Shown here piece after piece: positions 34,217 to 44,385 of a stretch of 64,000 bases of DNA. The notes beneath the pieces were generated by a model, which was not told the origin of the DNA, ran no database searches, and saw only the letters and a list, made by a program, of their open reading frames with translations. How positions within the stretch are numbered: the first letter of the stretch is position 1; each line of letters opens with the position of its first letter. The stretch covers positions 2,666,001 through 2,730,000 of the forward strand of contig NZ_AP022671.1 of the NCBI RefSeq assembly GCF_011405515.1, in the 5' to 3' direction. The stretch is from Nitrospira sp. KM1. Its GTDB lineage: Bacteria > Nitrospirota > Nitrospiria > Nitrospirales > Nitrospiraceae. A program made the position numbers and the translations under genes.

Positions 34217-35728
34217 TTACACCTTCGCGCTCAAAAAAAGTGCGCTGCCGCGTCTGGTAATCAGGATCAGCACATTCTCCCCCTTTTTGACGCTGGAAGA
34301 TGCCTTTTCAAAATCCTTGACGGATTTGACGGGCTGCCGGTTGATTTCCCGGATCACGTCTCCCGCCATCAGTCCCGCTTTTTCGGCACCGCTGTCAGGG
34401 TCCACGTTGGTCACCACCACACCAGCGGACTTGGCGTTCATGCCCAACTCCTTCGCGGTTTCCCGATCGAGATCCTGAACCGCGACACCGGCGAACGCGA
34501 AATCCTTTTCGCCGCTGTCGACCTTGGCCACTTTGGTGGTATCCGGCTGTTCGCCGATCGTGATCGTGAAATCTTTTTCATGACCGTCGCGCATCACCTT
34601 GACCGGCACGTGAGCTCCTACGGCGGTGCGTGTGACCATCCGCTGCAAGGCGACCGCGTCTTCAACGGAGGATCCCTGATAGGAAACGATGATGTCTCCC
34701 TGCTTGAGACCTCCTCGCTCGGCCGGGCTATCCTCCCTCACATCGCTGACCAAGGCGCCCTTGGTTTGCTTCATGCCGAAGGACTTCGCCAAATCCTGGT
34801 TGAGATCCTGGATCCCGATACCGAGGAACCCGCGAACCACCTTGCCGTTCTTCACCAGGCTCTCATAAATCGGTCTGCTCATACTCGTGGGGACAGCGAA
34901 TCCCACGCCTTGGTACCCACCGGTCTGAGAAAAGATGGCCGTATTGATGCCGACCAATTCCCCTTTGGTGTTCACGAGCGCTCCGCCGGAGTTTCCCGGA
35001 TTGATGGCGGCGTCGGTCTGTATGAAATCCTCGTATTGGGTAATGCCCATGCGGCCTCGTCCGAGAGCGCTCACGATGCCGAGCGTCACGGTCGAATTCA
35101 AACCGAACGGATTTCCCACGGCAAGGACGTACTCTCCAACCTGAAGCTTCGATGCATCACCCCAAGCCACGCTCGGCAGACGATCTCCTTCGATCTTGAC
35201 CACGGCCAGATCGGTCTTCGGATCGGTTCCCACGATCTTGCCTGTGAACTCGCGCTTGTCCGGAAGGGTAACAGACACATCTTTGGCCCCGTCGATCACA
35301 TGATTGTTGGTCAGAATATATCCGTCCGAAGAGATGATCACGCCGGATCCCTGTCCGCCACCGCGGTGTCCGCGCGGTTCCCCGGGGCCCTGCGGCCCGC
35401 GGAATCCTTTCGGACCGAACGGCCCGTTGGGCCCGCCGAAAAACTCCTCCATACGGTCGCGCATGTCGCCCCGGCCGCTACGGTCTTCCGACACTTTGTC
35501 GGCAGCGACGGTTGTAATATTGACGACCGCAGGAGTCACGGCCTTCGCCACTTCGGTAAATCCCTGCGATGACGCGGCAGCCAGAGGGGCCAGGACGGCC
35601 GGACTCTCCGCTGTCTGCGTGTTCGAAGCGTGAGACGGAGTCAGCGATCGGCCACCCCACAGCAGGACCGCGCTCAGTGCAGCCATCCCGATAACCGGGC
35701 CAACGGTTCGACGAACGACGTGATTCAT
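34217..35728 (-). CDS. degP: DegP/HtrA-family periplasmic serine protease (Do type)
   Basis: A 503-residue Do-type protease: signal peptide (about 1-35), trypsin-like domain with catalytic His143 (TNNHVID), Asp173 (KTDLAVV) and Ser247 (NPGNSGGAL), then two PDZ domains (about 305-395 and 415-500). DegP degrades or refolds damaged envelope proteins. Residues about 98-127 hold an unusual Gly-x-y stretch (GPNGPFGPKGFRGPQGPG) in the activation loop region before the protease core. A kinase and response regulator lie just upstream on the same strand, suggesting stress control of this gene. Export is by Sec-type signal. Confidence 0.95.
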   Translation of the reverse strand: MNHVVRRTVGPVIGMAALSAVLLWGGRSLTPSHASNTQTAESPAVLAPLAAASSQGFTEVAKAVTPAVVNITTVAADKVSEDRSGRGDMRDRMEEFFGGPNGPFGPKGFRGPQGPGEPRGHRGGGQGSGVIISSDGYILTNNHVIDGAKDVSVTLPDKREFTGKIVGTDPKTDLAVVKIEGDRLPSVAWGDASKLQVGEYVLAVGNPFGLNSTVTLGIVSALGRGRMGITQYEDFIQTDAAINPGNSGGALVNTKGELVGINTAIFSQTGGYQGVGFAVPTSMSRPIYESLVKNGKVVRGFLGIGIQDLNQDLAKSFGMKQTKGALVSDVREDSPAERGGLKQGDIIVSYQGSSVEDAVALQRMVTRTAVGAHVPVKVMRDGHEKDFTITIGEQPDTTKVAKVDSGEKDFAFAGVAVQDLDRETAKELGMNAKSAGVVVTNVDPDSGAEKAGLMAGDVIREINRQPVKSVKDFEKASSSVKKGENVLILITRRGSALFLSAKV

Positions 35729-35828
35729 GATGCCCTCCTTGAAAAACGACGTGTGAGAATCAGACTGGCGATAGAGGAGAGCGTAACAACGAGCGATGAG
35801 AGGACCATTAGGGAGGAATTAAAAGATC

Positions 35829-37232
35829 TTAAGACTGGCGCGGGGAAAGCGGGAGCGTCACCGTGAAGGTCGAACCTTTTCCGATCTCGCTGTGCACCTC
35901 GATGCGGCCATGGTGAGAATCGGCGATCCAGCTGCAGATGGCGAGACCCAGACCCGTCCCTTTCTTGGTGTGCGCTCGCGCGTCGTCCGTTCGGTAGAAG
36001 CGGTCAAAGATTCTTGGCTGTTCTTCGGGCGAGATCCCGATTCCCTGATCGGCGACGGAGATCTTGGCCTGAGTGGAACTCGTTGCCAGTGCAATATGGA
36101 CCGAGCCGCCCGGCCTCGAATACTTCACGGCGTTATCGACGAGGTTGAGAAACAATTCCCGCAGGCGCAGTTCATCGCCGAGCACGGTCGCCGGCGACAT
36201 GAGACCCACGACGACTTGAATGCCCCGCTCCTGCCCGAGCAATGCCGCCTGCCGGTGAATATCTTCGAGGAGGCTCTCAAGCTTGACCGGGAGATGCTCC
36301 ATCTTGACCTCCCCCATGTCCGCCCGGGAAAGAAAGAGAAGCTCATCGACGATCCGTGTCATGCGGTCGATCTCTTCGAGATTGCTTTCCAGCACGGTCG
36401 TGTAATCCCCCGCTTCACGAGGACGTCTCAGGGCCAATTCCGTTTCGCCCTTCATGACCGTCAGCGGAGTTCGCAGCTCGTGCGACGCATCGCTGCTGAA
36501 TTGCCGGATTTGACGAAAGGAGATCTCAAGCCGGGCGATCATGTTATTGAACGTTTCCGCGAGGCGGCCGATTTCGTCTGCAGAAGCCGGAGCATTCAAT
36601 CGCTGCGTCAGATCGCCTCCGGCGATCCGTTGGGCCGCCAACGTAATCGCGTCGACGGGGCGCAATGCGCGCCCCGCAAGAAACCATCCCCCCGCGAGGG
36701 ATACGGCCACTGCCAGCGGAATGGCGACCAACAGGACGAGCAAGAGACGGTTGAGTGTATGCTCGACGGATTCCATGGAGGTGCCGACCTGAACGATATA
36801 CAGCAGATTTCCCCGATATATGATCGGCACGGATATCAACCTTAGGGGGGGCTCCTTGGGATATTTGGCCGATTCGAAGATCGTTCGACCGGAAAAGGCC
36901 ACTTCCAGCGCCTGACGGCTCAAGGGGAGTTCATGCTGTTTAACGTTGGGGGACCGGATGGTGATGGTGCCGGACGGGCTGAAGATCTGAAAAAATTTGT
37001 CGATGCGGGCGAGCTCTGGAAATTGTGACATCAATTCATTTTCGTCGATCAACGGCAGGAACCCTCGTTGTTCGAGAGACCGGACGGCTGCCGCCGCGGT
37101 GTCTCCCAACGATTGATCCAACTCATCGCGGAGATCTCGAGAGGTGATAAGGTAGAGCACGGTAGAAAAGGTGACGAGAATCAGCGCGAGCGCGCTGCCG
37201 TACCACAGCGTGAGCCGAAGACGCAGCGGCAT
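35829..37232 (-). CDS. Sensor histidine kinase (CusS/CpxA-like)
   Basis: A 467-residue inner-membrane kinase: TM1 about 8-30, a 130-residue periplasmic sensor, TM2 about 163-186, HAMP (about 187-240), HisKA with phospho-acceptor His251 in SSDASHELRTPL, and HATPase with N-box NLVDNAVKYS, G1 DQGIGIS and G2 GTGLGLAI. Enzyme activity is firm by motif. GAGG lies 7 nt before ATG. It follows its probable partner regulator by 155 bp and precedes degP by 100 bp, so the likely signal is envelope damage or metal stress; that is inference from context. Confidence 0.94.
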   Translation of the reverse strand: MPLRLRLTLWYGSALALILVTFSTVLYLITSRDLRDELDQSLGDTAAAAVRSLEQRGFLPLIDENELMSQFPELARIDKFFQIFSPSGTITIRSPNVKQHELPLSRQALEVAFSGRTIFESAKYPKEPPLRLISVPIIYRGNLLYIVQVGTSMESVEHTLNRLLLVLLVAIPLAVAVSLAGGWFLAGRALRPVDAITLAAQRIAGGDLTQRLNAPASADEIGRLAETFNNMIARLEISFRQIRQFSSDASHELRTPLTVMKGETELALRRPREAGDYTTVLESNLEEIDRMTRIVDELLFLSRADMGEVKMEHLPVKLESLLEDIHRQAALLGQERGIQVVVGLMSPATVLGDELRLRELFLNLVDNAVKYSRPGGSVHIALATSSTQAKISVADQGIGISPEEQPRIFDRFYRTDDARAHTKKGTGLGLAICSWIADSHHGRIEVHSEIGKGSTFTVTLPLSPRQS

Positions 37233-37387
37233 CAGCGATCCTCGGGCGGGAACACTCTGCTTTCCGTGCCCGTGAGGGACGGGCCTGGGAGACCGCTCTG
37301 ATGAAGGGTCTGGAATCTGCAGGCAGATGAAACGAACACCCGATGAAAGGGGGGCAGGGAGATACCGGGAAGGATGTGCCGCATGCG

Positions 37388-38059
37388 CTAGTCGGCTTTC
37401 AACATATAGCCGCTTCCACGAATCGTATGGATAAGCTTCTTCGTGTGACCTCGGTCGATCTTGTTTCTGAGATAATTCACATAGACGTCTATGACGTTGG
37501 TAAACGTATCAAAATCTTGATTCCAGACATGCTCCGAGATCATGGGGCGGGTCAGAACCCTTCCTGAATGACGCATCAGGTATTCCAAGAGCGCATATTC
37601 CTTCAGCGTCAGATCGATGCGTTGCCCTCCGCGAGCCACTTCACGCGTGGCCGGGTTCAAAACGAGATCGTCAATCTGCAGGACGCCCGGGCTGTCGGTT
37701 GCGCCACGGCGCAGAAGTGCGCGAATGCGAGCCAGCAGTTCATCGATCGCGAACGGTTTGGTCAGATAGTCATCCGCCCCAGCGTCAAGACCTTTGACTC
37801 GCTGGTCGACCTGTGACTGGGCGGTGAGAATCAGGATAGGAGTCTGAATTCGTTCGCGGCGAATGTTTTTTACGATCTCAAGACCGGACAGGGATGGGAG
37901 CATCAGATCCACGATAACCGAATCATAGTTGGTGGCCAGGGCCATCTCCAAGCCCTTGGCCCCGTCTTCGCACAGGTCCACCGCGTAGCTCTCCTCCTCA
38001 AGCGCTCGCTTGATAAAGCAGCCGACCTTGGTTTCGTCTTCAATGACCAGAATACGCAT
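37388..38059 (-). CDS. OmpR-family response regulator
   Basis: A 223-residue two-domain regulator: receiver domain with acidic pair (IEDE), phospho-acceptor Asp51 in VDLMLP and Lys in YLTKPF, then a winged-helix DNA-binding domain (about 130-220) ending HTIRGSGYML. It resembles CopR/CusR-type regulators that pair with CusS-like kinases. It should be phosphorylated by the kinase encoded downstream and may control degP, as in CpxR or CssR systems; the target is inferred. The ATG starts directly at MRILVIED. It is divergent from gcvP, 183 bp away. Confidence 0.95.
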   Translation of the reverse strand: MRILVIEDETKVGCFIKRALEEESYAVDLCEDGAKGLEMALATNYDSVIVDLMLPSLSGLEIVKNIRRERIQTPILILTAQSQVDQRVKGLDAGADDYLTKPFAIDELLARIRALLRRGATDSPGVLQIDDLVLNPATREVARGGQRIDLTLKEYALLEYLMRHSGRVLTRPMISEHVWNQDFDTFTNVIDVYVNYLRNKIDRGHTKKLIHTIRGSGYMLKAD

Positions 38060-38242
38060 TAGGAATGCATGATTATAGCAAACCCTCTGGTCCGTAGTTC
38101 CAGAGTAAATTGTGCCCCGACGATCGGATGCCGCTCCCTCTGGGCATGACGAACTTTGCTTGGAGAATTGAGGGCTGACATGGTAATCTTCTGTCGTTCA
38201 AGGACGAGCGCTGATCACACATTCATAACCTGATTACCTGCC

Positions 38243-41128
38243 ATGGCCATTCCCGAATTCATGAATTCGACGGATTCTTTTATCAACCGACATCTCGGGG
38301 TGACCGATGCCGACCAACGCGAAATGCTGGCCATTCTCGGGGCACAATCTCTTCAGGCTCTGAGTGATGCCACGATACCAGCCGACATTCAATTGAAGCG
38401 TGAGCTGGATCTGCCACCGCATCGAAGTGAACAAACGGTGCTGCACGATTTACAGGCGTTAGCTGCGGAGAACCGAGTCTATCGGTCCCTGATCGGCATG
38501 GGCTATTACCAATGCGTCACTCCCGCTGTCATACAACGGAATATTCTGGAAAACCCAGGATGGTACACCCAGTACACGCCGTATCAGGCTGAGATCGCCC
38601 AAGGCCGGCTTGAAGCCCTCGTGAATTTCCAAACCATGGTGGCGGAGTTGACCGGGCTGCCACTGGCCAACTCCTCGCTTCTCGATGAAGCCACGGCGGC
38701 GGCGGAAGCCATGGCGATGTGTCTGTCCGTGGCCCGGAGCCTGGGACAGGAACGAACGGAATTTTTCATCTCACAAGATTGTCACCCCCAGACAGTGGGG
38801 GTTATGCAGACCAGAGCCGAACCACTCGGCCTGACTGTGCATGTCGGGAGGACGGCGGCGATCGACTTCGGCAATCCAAAATTGAGCGGAATCATGTTGC
38901 AGTATCCGGCCACCGACGGGTATGTCGGAGATTACAGTTCTCTGGTGAGCCGCGCCCATGAGGCCGGAGTCATCGTAGTGGTCGCGACGGACCTGTTGGC
39001 GTTGACGTTGCTGCGTCCTCCCGGTGAATTCGGAGCGGATATTGCGATCGGATCCAGCCAGCGATTTGGTGTGCCACTCGGATTCGGCGGTCCTCACGCG
39101 GCATTTATCGCTTGCAAAGAAGAATATAAGAGGCAGTTACCGGGCCGGATCGTCGGCGTTTCCAAGGATAAGACCGGACGCAGGGCGTATCGACTGTCCC
39201 TTCAGACTCGCGAGCAGCATATCCGGCGGGAGAAAGCGACAAGTAATATCTGTACCGCTCAAGTGCTGCTGGCGATCATGGCAAGCATGTATGCGATCTA
39301 CCATGGCCCGGAGGGGTTGCAGCGAATTGCCCGCCGGATTCACGGATTGGCCATGGTGTTGGCTGCAGGGCTCCGTCAATTAGGATTCGAGATCCGGAAT
39401 GAAGTATTTTTCGACACCCTGAGGGTGACATTGACGAAATACCAGGCTGACCAAGTACTGGTTCGAGCTGATGAGCAGGGAATGAATTTGAGACGGTTTG
39501 GTGACGATTCCATCGGCGTGGCATTGGATGAAGTGAGCAGTGAAAAGGAGGTCCGGTCCATTTTGGAGGTCTTTGTCGGACACAATCGGCTGCCCTTTGC
39601 GCTGAGCGACCTTGCCGAGACGGGACAACAGACATTCACGGAAGGCGTCGCCAGGACGAGCCCCTATTTGACGCACGAGGTCTTCAACCGATATCACGCT
39701 GAACATGAGATGCTCCGATATCTTCATCGGCTTCAATCACGGGACCTTTCTCTTACCCATTCCATGATCCCGCTTGGTTCTTGCACGATGAAACTGAACG
39801 CGACGACTGAGATGCTGCCGATCACGTGGCCGGAATTTTCACGCCTTCATCCATTCGCGCCTGTCGAACAAACAAAAGGTTATTTGGAATTGTTCAGGCA
39901 GTTGGAGGGCTGGCTGGCCGAGATTACAGGATTCGCAGCCGTGTCCCTGCAACCGAACGCCGGTTCTCAAGGAGAGTACGCCGGCCTAATGGTCATTCGC
40001 GCTTTTCATCGGAACCACGGAGAATTCCATCGTGATATCTGTCTGATTCCCGTCTCGGCGCATGGGACGAATCCGGCGAGTGCGGCCATGGTGGGGATGA
40101 CCGTGGTGCCCGTGGCATGCGATAAGCAGGGGAATGTGGATCTGATCGACCTGGAGGCTAAAGCGGCGCAGCATCGCGAGCGGCTGGCGGCGCTGATGCT
40201 GACGTATCCCTCCACGCATGGGGTGTTTGAACCTGGCGTGCGTCGGATCTGTCAGATCGTGCACACGCATGGCGGACAGGTGTACATGGATGGGGCGAAT
40301 ATGAATGCGCAGGTCGGACTATGTCGTCCGGGTGATATTGGGGCCGACGTGTGCCATCTCAATTTGCATAAGACGTTCTGCATCCCTCATGGTGGCGGCG
40401 GTCCAGGCATGGGACCGATTGCAGTCGCTCGGCACCTCGCGCCGTTCCTTCCCGGCCACCCGGTTGCAGGATCGAGCAATCAGGATGCGATCGGACCCGT
40501 ATCCGCGGCTCCCTATGGGAGCCCGAGTATTCTGACGATTCCCTGGGTGTATATCGCCTTGATGGGACGGGACGGACTCACCAAGGCCACACAGGTAGCC
40601 ATTCTCAACGCGAACTACATGGCGAAACGGTTGGAGAAGCACTATTCCATCTTGTATACGGGTGCTCAAGGGTTTGTCGCCCATGAGTTCATCCTCGATC
40701 TGCGTGAGTTCAAAGACAGTGCCGGCATTGAGGTGATGGATGTGGCAAAACGCCTGATGGATTACGGATTCCATGCCCCGACGGTCTCGTTTCCCGTTGC
40801 CGGTACTCTGATGATCGAACCGACGGAGAGTGAATCAAAGGCCGAACTCGACCGGTTCTGTGAGGCCATGATCTTAATTCGTGCCGAGATTCAAGACGTC
40901 ATCGACAACCGACAGCCACGGGCAGGCAACTTGCTCAAGAATGCTCCCCATACCGCTGAAACAGCGACGGCCACGCAATGGGACCGTCCGTATACCCGTG
41001 AACAAGCCGTATATCCGGCGCCCTGGGTGAAAGACCGTAAGTTCTGGCCTCATGTTGGCCGGATCGATGAGGCCTTCGGCGACCGCAATCTCATGTGCAC
41101 CTGTCCGCCGATGGATACCTACCAATAA
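38243..41128 (+). CDS. gcvP: Glycine dehydrogenase (decarboxylating), P protein
   Basis: A 961-residue full-length P protein with both halves fused, rather than the split GcvPA/GcvPB form. It decarboxylates glycine and passes the aminomethyl group to the lipoylated H protein. The PLP Lys lies in [17 protein letters not shown] (about residue 707). The Gly-rich PLP-fold segments [10 protein letters not shown] and [13 protein letters not shown] are present. I see no glycine riboswitch in the 183-bp upstream gap. The T protein gene is 5 kb away on the other strand, and no gcvH was found, so the system is dispersed. Confidence 0.97.
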   Translation: MAIPEFMNSTDSFINRHLGVTDADQREMLAILGAQSLQALSDATIPADIQLKRELDLPPHRSEQTVLHDLQALAAENRVYRSLIGMGYYQCVTPAVIQRNILENPGWYTQYTPYQAEIAQGRLEALVNFQTMVAELTGLPLANSSLLDEATAAAEAMAMCLSVARSLGQERTEFFISQDCHPQTVGVMQTRAEPLGLTVHVGRTAAIDFGNPKLSGIMLQYPATDGYVGDYSSLVSRAHEAGVIVVVATDLLALTLLRPPGEFGADIAIGSSQRFGVPLGFGGPHAAFIACKEEYKRQLPGRIVGVSKDKTGRRAYRLSLQTREQHIRREKATSNICTAQVLLAIMASMYAIYHGPEGLQRIARRIHGLAMVLAAGLRQLGFEIRNEVFFDTLRVTLTKYQADQVLVRADEQGMNLRRFGDDSIGVALDEVSSEKEVRSILEVFVGHNRLPFALSDLAETGQQTFTEGVARTSPYLTHEVFNRYHAEHEMLRYLHRLQSRDLSLTHSMIPLGSCTMKLNATTEMLPITWPEFSRLHPFAPVEQTKGYLELFRQLEGWLAEITGFAAVSLQPNAGSQGEYAGLMVIRAFHRNHGEFHRDICLIPVSAHGTNPASAAMVGMTVVPVACDKQGNVDLIDLEAKAAQHRERLAALMLTYPSTHGVFEPGVRRICQIVHTHGGQVYMDGANMNAQVGLCRPGDIGADVCHLNLHKTFCIPHGGGGPGMGPIAVARHLAPFLPGHPVAGSSNQDAIGPVSAAPYGSPSILTIPWVYIALMGRDGLTKATQVAILNANYMAKRLEKHYSILYTGAQGFVAHEFILDLREFKDSAGIEVMDVAKRLMDYGFHAPTVSFPVAGTLMIEPTESESKAELDRFCEAMILIRAEIQDVIDNRQPRAGNLLKNAPHTAETATATQWDRPYTREQAVYPAPWVKDRKFWPHVGRIDEAFGDRNLMCTCPPMDTYQ

Positions 41129-41244
41129 GCTCCGGCGCGGCCCTCATTCGTTCAGGGTCGCACCGTCAGACTTGCTCCTCGATTCAAGCTCACAGTAAAG
41201 TCTCTTTTGAGACTTCTGGTCCAAGCTCTGGAGAAGAGAGACTC

Positions 41245-42555
41245 ATGTCTTCCATTGATCGACGCAGTTTTCTCATCCGAACCGGGCTCGCAATCGGCTC
41301 CGCAGCCCTGTCCGGAGCGCTCCCGGCTGCTCCGGCGTCCGCGGTATCGCCAGCATCTTCGTTCGAGGATTGGCGTACCCTAAGGGCGCAATTCAGCCTG
41401 GCGCCGGATGTGATCCACCTGGCAGGATTTTTTCTCGCATCGCATCCGAAACCTGTGAGAGAGGCTATTGAGCGACACCGCCAAGGGCTGGATGCCGACC
41501 CCATCGGTTATTGGTTTGGACATGAAACGAAGCAAGAGGCGGCAGTACTTCAGGCGGCCGGGTCATATCTGGGGTGCGACCCCACCGAGATTGCCTTGAC
41601 CGATAGTACAACCATGGGCCTGGGGCTTCTTTACGGGGGGCTCCGCCTGCTGCCAGGACAAGAGATTCTCACGACGACACACGATCATTATTCAACGGAA
41701 ACCTCCCTACGCCTTCGGGCTGAACGGACCGGGGCTACGGTGCGCAGGATTTCGCTTTATCAAGATATACGGAGTGTGTCGCGTGAGGCATTAGTGGATG
41801 CATTGATGTCAAACATTCATCAATCAACCAGGATCGTCGCAGTGACCTGGGTGCATTCGAGCACTGGACTCAAGCTTCCGATTGCGGAGTTTGGGCAGGC
41901 ACTGCGGAGGCTGAATGAGTCACGAGATGAGAGAGAGCGGGTTCTGTTATGTGTCGACGGGGTGCATGCGCTTGGCGTGGAGAATTTCCGCGTCACCGAT
42001 TTGCAATGCGATTTTCTGATTGCAGGAACTCATAAATGGATGTTCGGTCCACGAGGAACGGGCCTGGTATGGGGGCGCGAAAGCGCCTGGCCAGTGGCGA
42101 ATGCGATTATTCCGACATTTAATACCGAAGCCTATGACATGTGGATGAATTCCATTCCTCCTAGACCGTTGCCTATGTCGGTGTATATGACTCCAGGAGG
42201 GTTTCACTCGTTTGAGCACCGATGGGCGCTTGACGCGGCTTTCTCACTGCACCAATCTATTGGAAAGGGTCGTGTGACGGAGCGGATCTATCAGCTAAAT
42301 CAGCAATTAAAGCAGGGATTGGCGCGCATGCCGCAGATCCTCCTCCATACACCGATGTCCCAGGAATTGTCTGCGGGAATCGTGTGCTTCGAGGTCGATG
42401 GGAGGCCTCCCGAGCGTGTCGTTGACAGGCTGCGTCAAATGAAGATTGTCGGAAGCGTCACACCCTATGCGAATCGATACGTTCGACTGGCTCCCGGGGT
42501 CCTCAATGACCCCGCAGAAATCGATCACGTGCTCGGTGCAATGAAAAATCTGTGA
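41245..42555 (+). CDS. Tat-exported class V aminotransferase-fold PLP enzyme
   Basis: A 436-residue PLP enzyme with a twin-arginine signal: DRRSFLIRTGLAIGSAALSG followed by an Ala-rich cleavage region (about residues 5-37). The class V core shows DxVHALG-like CVDGVHALGVENF and the Lys-PLP segment GTHKWMFGPRGTGL. Relatives include isopenicillin N epimerase-like and cysteine desulfurase-like proteins. Export via Tat means it folds with its cofactor in the cytosol and acts in the periplasm, unusual for this fold. It lies 116 bp after gcvP. The reaction is unknown. The start at 41245 places the RR motif correctly. Confidence 0.85.
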   Translation: MSSIDRRSFLIRTGLAIGSAALSGALPAAPASAVSPASSFEDWRTLRAQFSLAPDVIHLAGFFLASHPKPVREAIERHRQGLDADPIGYWFGHETKQEAAVLQAAGSYLGCDPTEIALTDSTTMGLGLLYGGLRLLPGQEILTTTHDHYSTETSLRLRAERTGATVRRISLYQDIRSVSREALVDALMSNIHQSTRIVAVTWVHSSTGLKLPIAEFGQALRRLNESRDERERVLLCVDGVHALGVENFRVTDLQCDFLIAGTHKWMFGPRGTGLVWGRESAWPVANAIIPTFNTEAYDMWMNSIPPRPLPMSVYMTPGGFHSFEHRWALDAAFSLHQSIGKGRVTERIYQLNQQLKQGLARMPQILLHTPMSQELSAGIVCFEVDGRPPERVVDRLRQMKIVGSVTPYANRYVRLAPGVLNDPAEIDHVLGAMKNL

Positions 42556-42657
42556 ATACAAGGAATTATGTTTTCCCCCTCCTTCGGGGCATTGAACCGC
42601 ACTGCGAGTTTCGGCGATAAAATGAGATCTGAATGACAGAAATGAGGTTGTCGTCCT

Positions 42658-42882
42658 ATGTCCCAGATTCTAAACCTGAGTGAACATACGACCGATGAGG
42701 AGCTTCAGCGACTCACGACGCTTCTTCTTTTTCATCTTGTCGAGCGTTGCGGGGGCCAAGTACAGTTCAAACTTGAGGATGCCCAGCGGGTCAGATCCAG
42801 CCTGACGACAAAGATGGTTCAAATGCAGGTGGGAGATGAAGTGCGGATCAGAATCATCGACCGCCTTCCCGAGTTACAGTAA
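42658..42882 (+). CDS. Small hypothetical protein, 74 aa
   Basis: A 74-residue soluble protein with no family I recognise. It appears to be an alpha/beta mini-domain: helix (DEELQRLTTLLLFHLVERCGG is longer than needed; the core is RLTTLLLFHLV), then QVQFKLEDAQRV and VGDEVRIRIIDRL. A single Cys is present. GAGG lies 10 nt before the ATG. It sits alone between the aminotransferase and arfB genes, 102 and 130 bp away. Coding potential is modest; conservation would decide it. Confidence 0.5.
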   Translation: MSQILNLSEHTTDEELQRLTTLLLFHLVERCGGQVQFKLEDAQRVRSSLTTKMVQMQVGDEVRIRIIDRLPELQ

Positions 42883-43012
42883 TCATCCTACGCCGGATCT
42901 GCAATTCATTTGTCGGCATTGCGAGTGTGGAAGCCAAAAGTTAAGGCGTACGTCTGCGCATTGATGTTGATCTACTATGTGTGACTAATCGATTCTGATC
43001 AGCCTAGGTGCG

Positions 43013-43423
43013 ATGCTCCACATTTCATTGCAGATTGCCATTCCGGACTCCGAAATAGACATCCATGCCATCCGGTCGCAGGGGGCCGGAGGGCAGCACG
43101 TCAATAAAGTGTCATCAGCTGTGCATTTGCGGTTCAATATTGGGGCCTCCTCCTTGCCTGCGTTCTATAAAGAAGCATTGCTGAAACTGAATGATCACAG
43201 AATCTCAACCGATGGCATGATCACCATCAAAGCGCAACAGTATCGGAGCCAAGAGCAAAACCGCGAGGATGCGCTCGAACGGTTGAAGGCATTGATTCAA
43301 AGCGTCACGATTCCACGAAAGAAGCGCAGGCCGACCAAACCAACCAAGAATTCCCAGAATAGAAGGCTTGAGAGTAAGAAAAAGGCGGGACGATTGAAAG
43401 CGTTGCGTCGATCCGTTGAGTGA
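43013..43423 (+). CDS. arfB: Peptidyl-tRNA hydrolase ArfB (YaeJ-like ribosome rescue factor)
   Basis: A 136-residue class I release-factor-like protein with the catalytic GGQ in [15 protein letters not shown] (about residues 23-37) and no codon-recognition domain. The C-terminal basic tail (about 100-136, many Lys/Arg) inserts into the empty mRNA channel in the E. coli homologue. It releases peptides from stalled, non-stop ribosomes. Length matches ArfB (about 140). It begins 130 bp after the small ORF and ends before fabI on the opposite strand. Function by family and motif is firm. Confidence 0.93.
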   Translation: MLHISLQIAIPDSEIDIHAIRSQGAGGQHVNKVSSAVHLRFNIGASSLPAFYKEALLKLNDHRISTDGMITIKAQQYRSQEQNREDALERLKALIQSVTIPRKKRRPTKPTKNSQNRRLESKKKAGRLKALRRSVE

Positions 43424-43535
43424 ACATTGCAGGCGCTTCAACGGACTGTGCAAAGCCGCTGCAATGCCTATAGGTCCACCTGCATAGGCTGTTTACGGTG
43501 TGAAAACGCAGGTGACGAGGTGGTTTAATAGTCGC

Positions 43536-44315
43536 CTATTCCATTGGGACGAGAGATCCCAAAATGTGATATCCCCCATCCACGTAGATGACTTCTCCGG
43601 TAATGCCCCGCCCTAACGCACTGATAAGAAACATGGCCGTGTCTCCGACCTCGCCCTGTTCCGTTGCGCGCCGGAGAGGGGCACACTCCTTATGATGATC
43701 CACCATCTTGCTGATCCCGGAGACGCCTCGCGCTGCGAGTGTCTTGATGGGACCGGCAGATATCGCATTGACTCGAATGTTCTTGGGACCGAGGTCATGG
43801 GCCAAGTACCTCACCGTGGCCTCTAATGCAGCCTTGGCAACACCCATGACATTGTAATGCTGCACGACGCGCTCCGCGCCGAGATAAGTCAGTGTGACCA
43901 CCGACCCGCCGTTGGGCATCAATGGAAGCGCAGCCTTCGTGACGGCGACGAGAGAGTAGGCGCTCACATCAAGGGCGGTAGCAAATCCCTTGCGCGTGGT
44001 ATTGACGAATTGTCCTGTCAGTTCCTCCCGAGGCGCGAAGGCAACCGAGTGCACAAGGAAATCGATCGTGCCGGCCTCTTGCTGAACATGCTGCATCAGG
44101 GCCGCAATGTCGTTATCATTTCCCACGTCGCAGGGGAAGGCCTTCGCTCCCGACACCGTGGCGGCCAGTTCTTCCACGTTGTCCTTCAAACGCTCGTTTT
44201 GGTAGTTAAATAGAAGTTTTGCTCCTTGGGCAGCCGAGGACTGCGCAATGGCCCAGGCAATGCTGTGTTTGTTGGCGACGCCGATCACGAGACCGGTTTT
44301 CCCCTCTAGTAGCAT
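43536..44315 (-). CDS. fabI: Enoyl-[acyl-carrier-protein] reductase (NADH), FabI
   Basis: A 259-residue short-chain dehydrogenase-type enoyl-ACP reductase for the last step of fatty acid elongation. The FabI-specific N terminus (GLVIGVANKHSIAWAIA) replaces the usual SDR glycine motif. The catalytic set Tyr-x(6)-Lys is visible in TLTYLGAERVV and HYNVMGVAKAAL. The C-terminal segment GEVIYVDGGYHILG is typical. GAGGAG lies 4 nt before the ATG. Other fab genes are absent from the window. It is likely essential unless another reductase exists; that needs the full genome. Confidence 0.95.
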   Translation of the reverse strand: MLLEGKTGLVIGVANKHSIAWAIAQSSAAQGAKLLFNYQNERLKDNVEELAATVSGAKAFPCDVGNDNDIAALMQHVQQEAGTIDFLVHSVAFAPREELTGQFVNTTRKGFATALDVSAYSLVAVTKAALPLMPNGGSVVTLTYLGAERVVQHYNVMGVAKAALEATVRYLAHDLGPKNIRVNAISAGPIKTLAARGVSGISKMVDHHKECAPLRRATEQGEVGDTAMFLISALGRGITGEVIYVDGGYHILGSLVPME

Positions 44316-44385
44316 AGCGCTCCTCTAATTCAGTTATGCATGTTCAAATTGGACGGTCACTGAATGGCCAAGATAGCATGAATGA

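Noticed and set aside
34580-35572. 330-codon plus-strand frame opposite degP
   Set aside because: Antisense to a clear protease gene. Composition rich in Arg, His and Gly is typical of a GC-rich shadow frame.
35892-36845. 317-codon plus-strand frame opposite the histidine kinase
   Set aside because: Antisense to a well-defined kinase, with no ribosome site or known domain.
38060-38242. Glycine riboswitch upstream of gcvP
   Set aside because: I looked for the conserved aptamer pattern and did not find it. A covariance-model search would be decisive.
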